A stretch of 23,392 nt of DNA from assembly GCA_007123395.1 (NCBI GenBank), contig SKLD01000080.1:1-23392 (forward strand). Direction: 5' to 3'. The number at the start of each line of letters is the position of its first letter. The first letter of the stretch is position 1. The notes beneath the pieces were generated by a model. That model made no database searches and had not been told where the DNA came from. It saw only the letters and a list, made by a program, of their open reading frames with translations. The DNA is from Opitutales bacterium (GTDB lineage: Bacteria; Verrucomicrobiota; Verrucomicrobiia; Opitutales; Oceanipulchritudinaceae). Shown here piece after piece: positions 23,377 to 23,392 of this stretch. The position numbers and the translations under genes are program-made.

Positions 23377-23392
23377 ATGAAGCGACTGAAAC
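23377..23392 (+). CDS. Start of an unidentified gene cut by the right edge
   Basis: An ATG at 23377 follows AGGTGA (23367-23372), an exact match to part of the anti-Shine-Dalgarno complement with suitable 4-nt spacing. The frame reads MKRLK to the window end. A basic N-terminus could start a signal peptide, but five residues cannot show this. The call rests on the ribosome-binding site and on the structured leader before it. Confidence 0.45.

Noticed and set aside
23024..23392. CRISPR or tandem repeats in the AT-rich right end
   Set aside because: The repeats present are inverted and single, with no regularly spaced direct repeats.

Overview
The window reads as chromosomal DNA of a GC-rich Gram-negative bacterium of the Verrucomicrobiota, probably an Opitutae-like lineage. 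The main reason is the five-gene block at 455-6974, which matches in order and type the Amuc_1098-Amuc_1102 pilus-like cluster of Akkermansia muciniphila. The housekeeping genes alone would not place it. There are 15 well-supported complete protein genes, one gene cut by the left edge, one probable gene start cut by the right edge, and no recognisable rRNA, tRNA or CRISPR.

Left third (1-6974, minus strand): a tightly packed operon runs right to left. It encodes an exported Amuc_1102-like protein, a PilM actin-like ATPase fused to a PilN-like membrane domain, a PilO-like Amuc_1100-family protein, a small Amuc_1099-family membrane protein (PilP position) and an outer-membrane secretin (PilQ position). 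A secreted beta-sandwich protein follows, whose end lies outside the window. Neighbouring genes overlap by 4 bp or lie 2-20 bp apart. No pilin, extension or retraction ATPase, or PilC-type platform protein is present, so the window holds the envelope-spanning alignment complex only.

Centre (7393-11945): across a 418-bp AT-rich divergent gap lie a GT4-type glycosyltransferase and a bifunctional chorismate mutase/prephenate dehydratase (pheA), both on the plus strand. A lone REP-associated tyrosine transposase (RAYT) and an RlmB-type 23S rRNA ribose methyltransferase follow on the minus strand.

Right centre (11954-19199): glmS (cell-wall amino sugar synthesis, 8 bp upstream of rlmB) is divergent from glgC (glycogen synthesis), which ends at a rho-independent terminator. 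Then come rny (RNase Y), a 528-bp gap, and gatC-gatA without gatB.

Right end (19238-22936, minus strand): an overlapping M20 metallopeptidase-astA-astD operon looks like part of the arginine succinyltransferase (AST) pathway, with the M20 enzyme a candidate substitute for the usual M14-family AstE. AstB and AstC are not in the window. The last 90 bases hold a likely structured 5' leader (nested hairpins plus a possible pseudoknot) whose 3' arm covers the Shine-Dalgarno sequence of a gene starting at 23377. This is the least explained and most interesting non-coding signal here.
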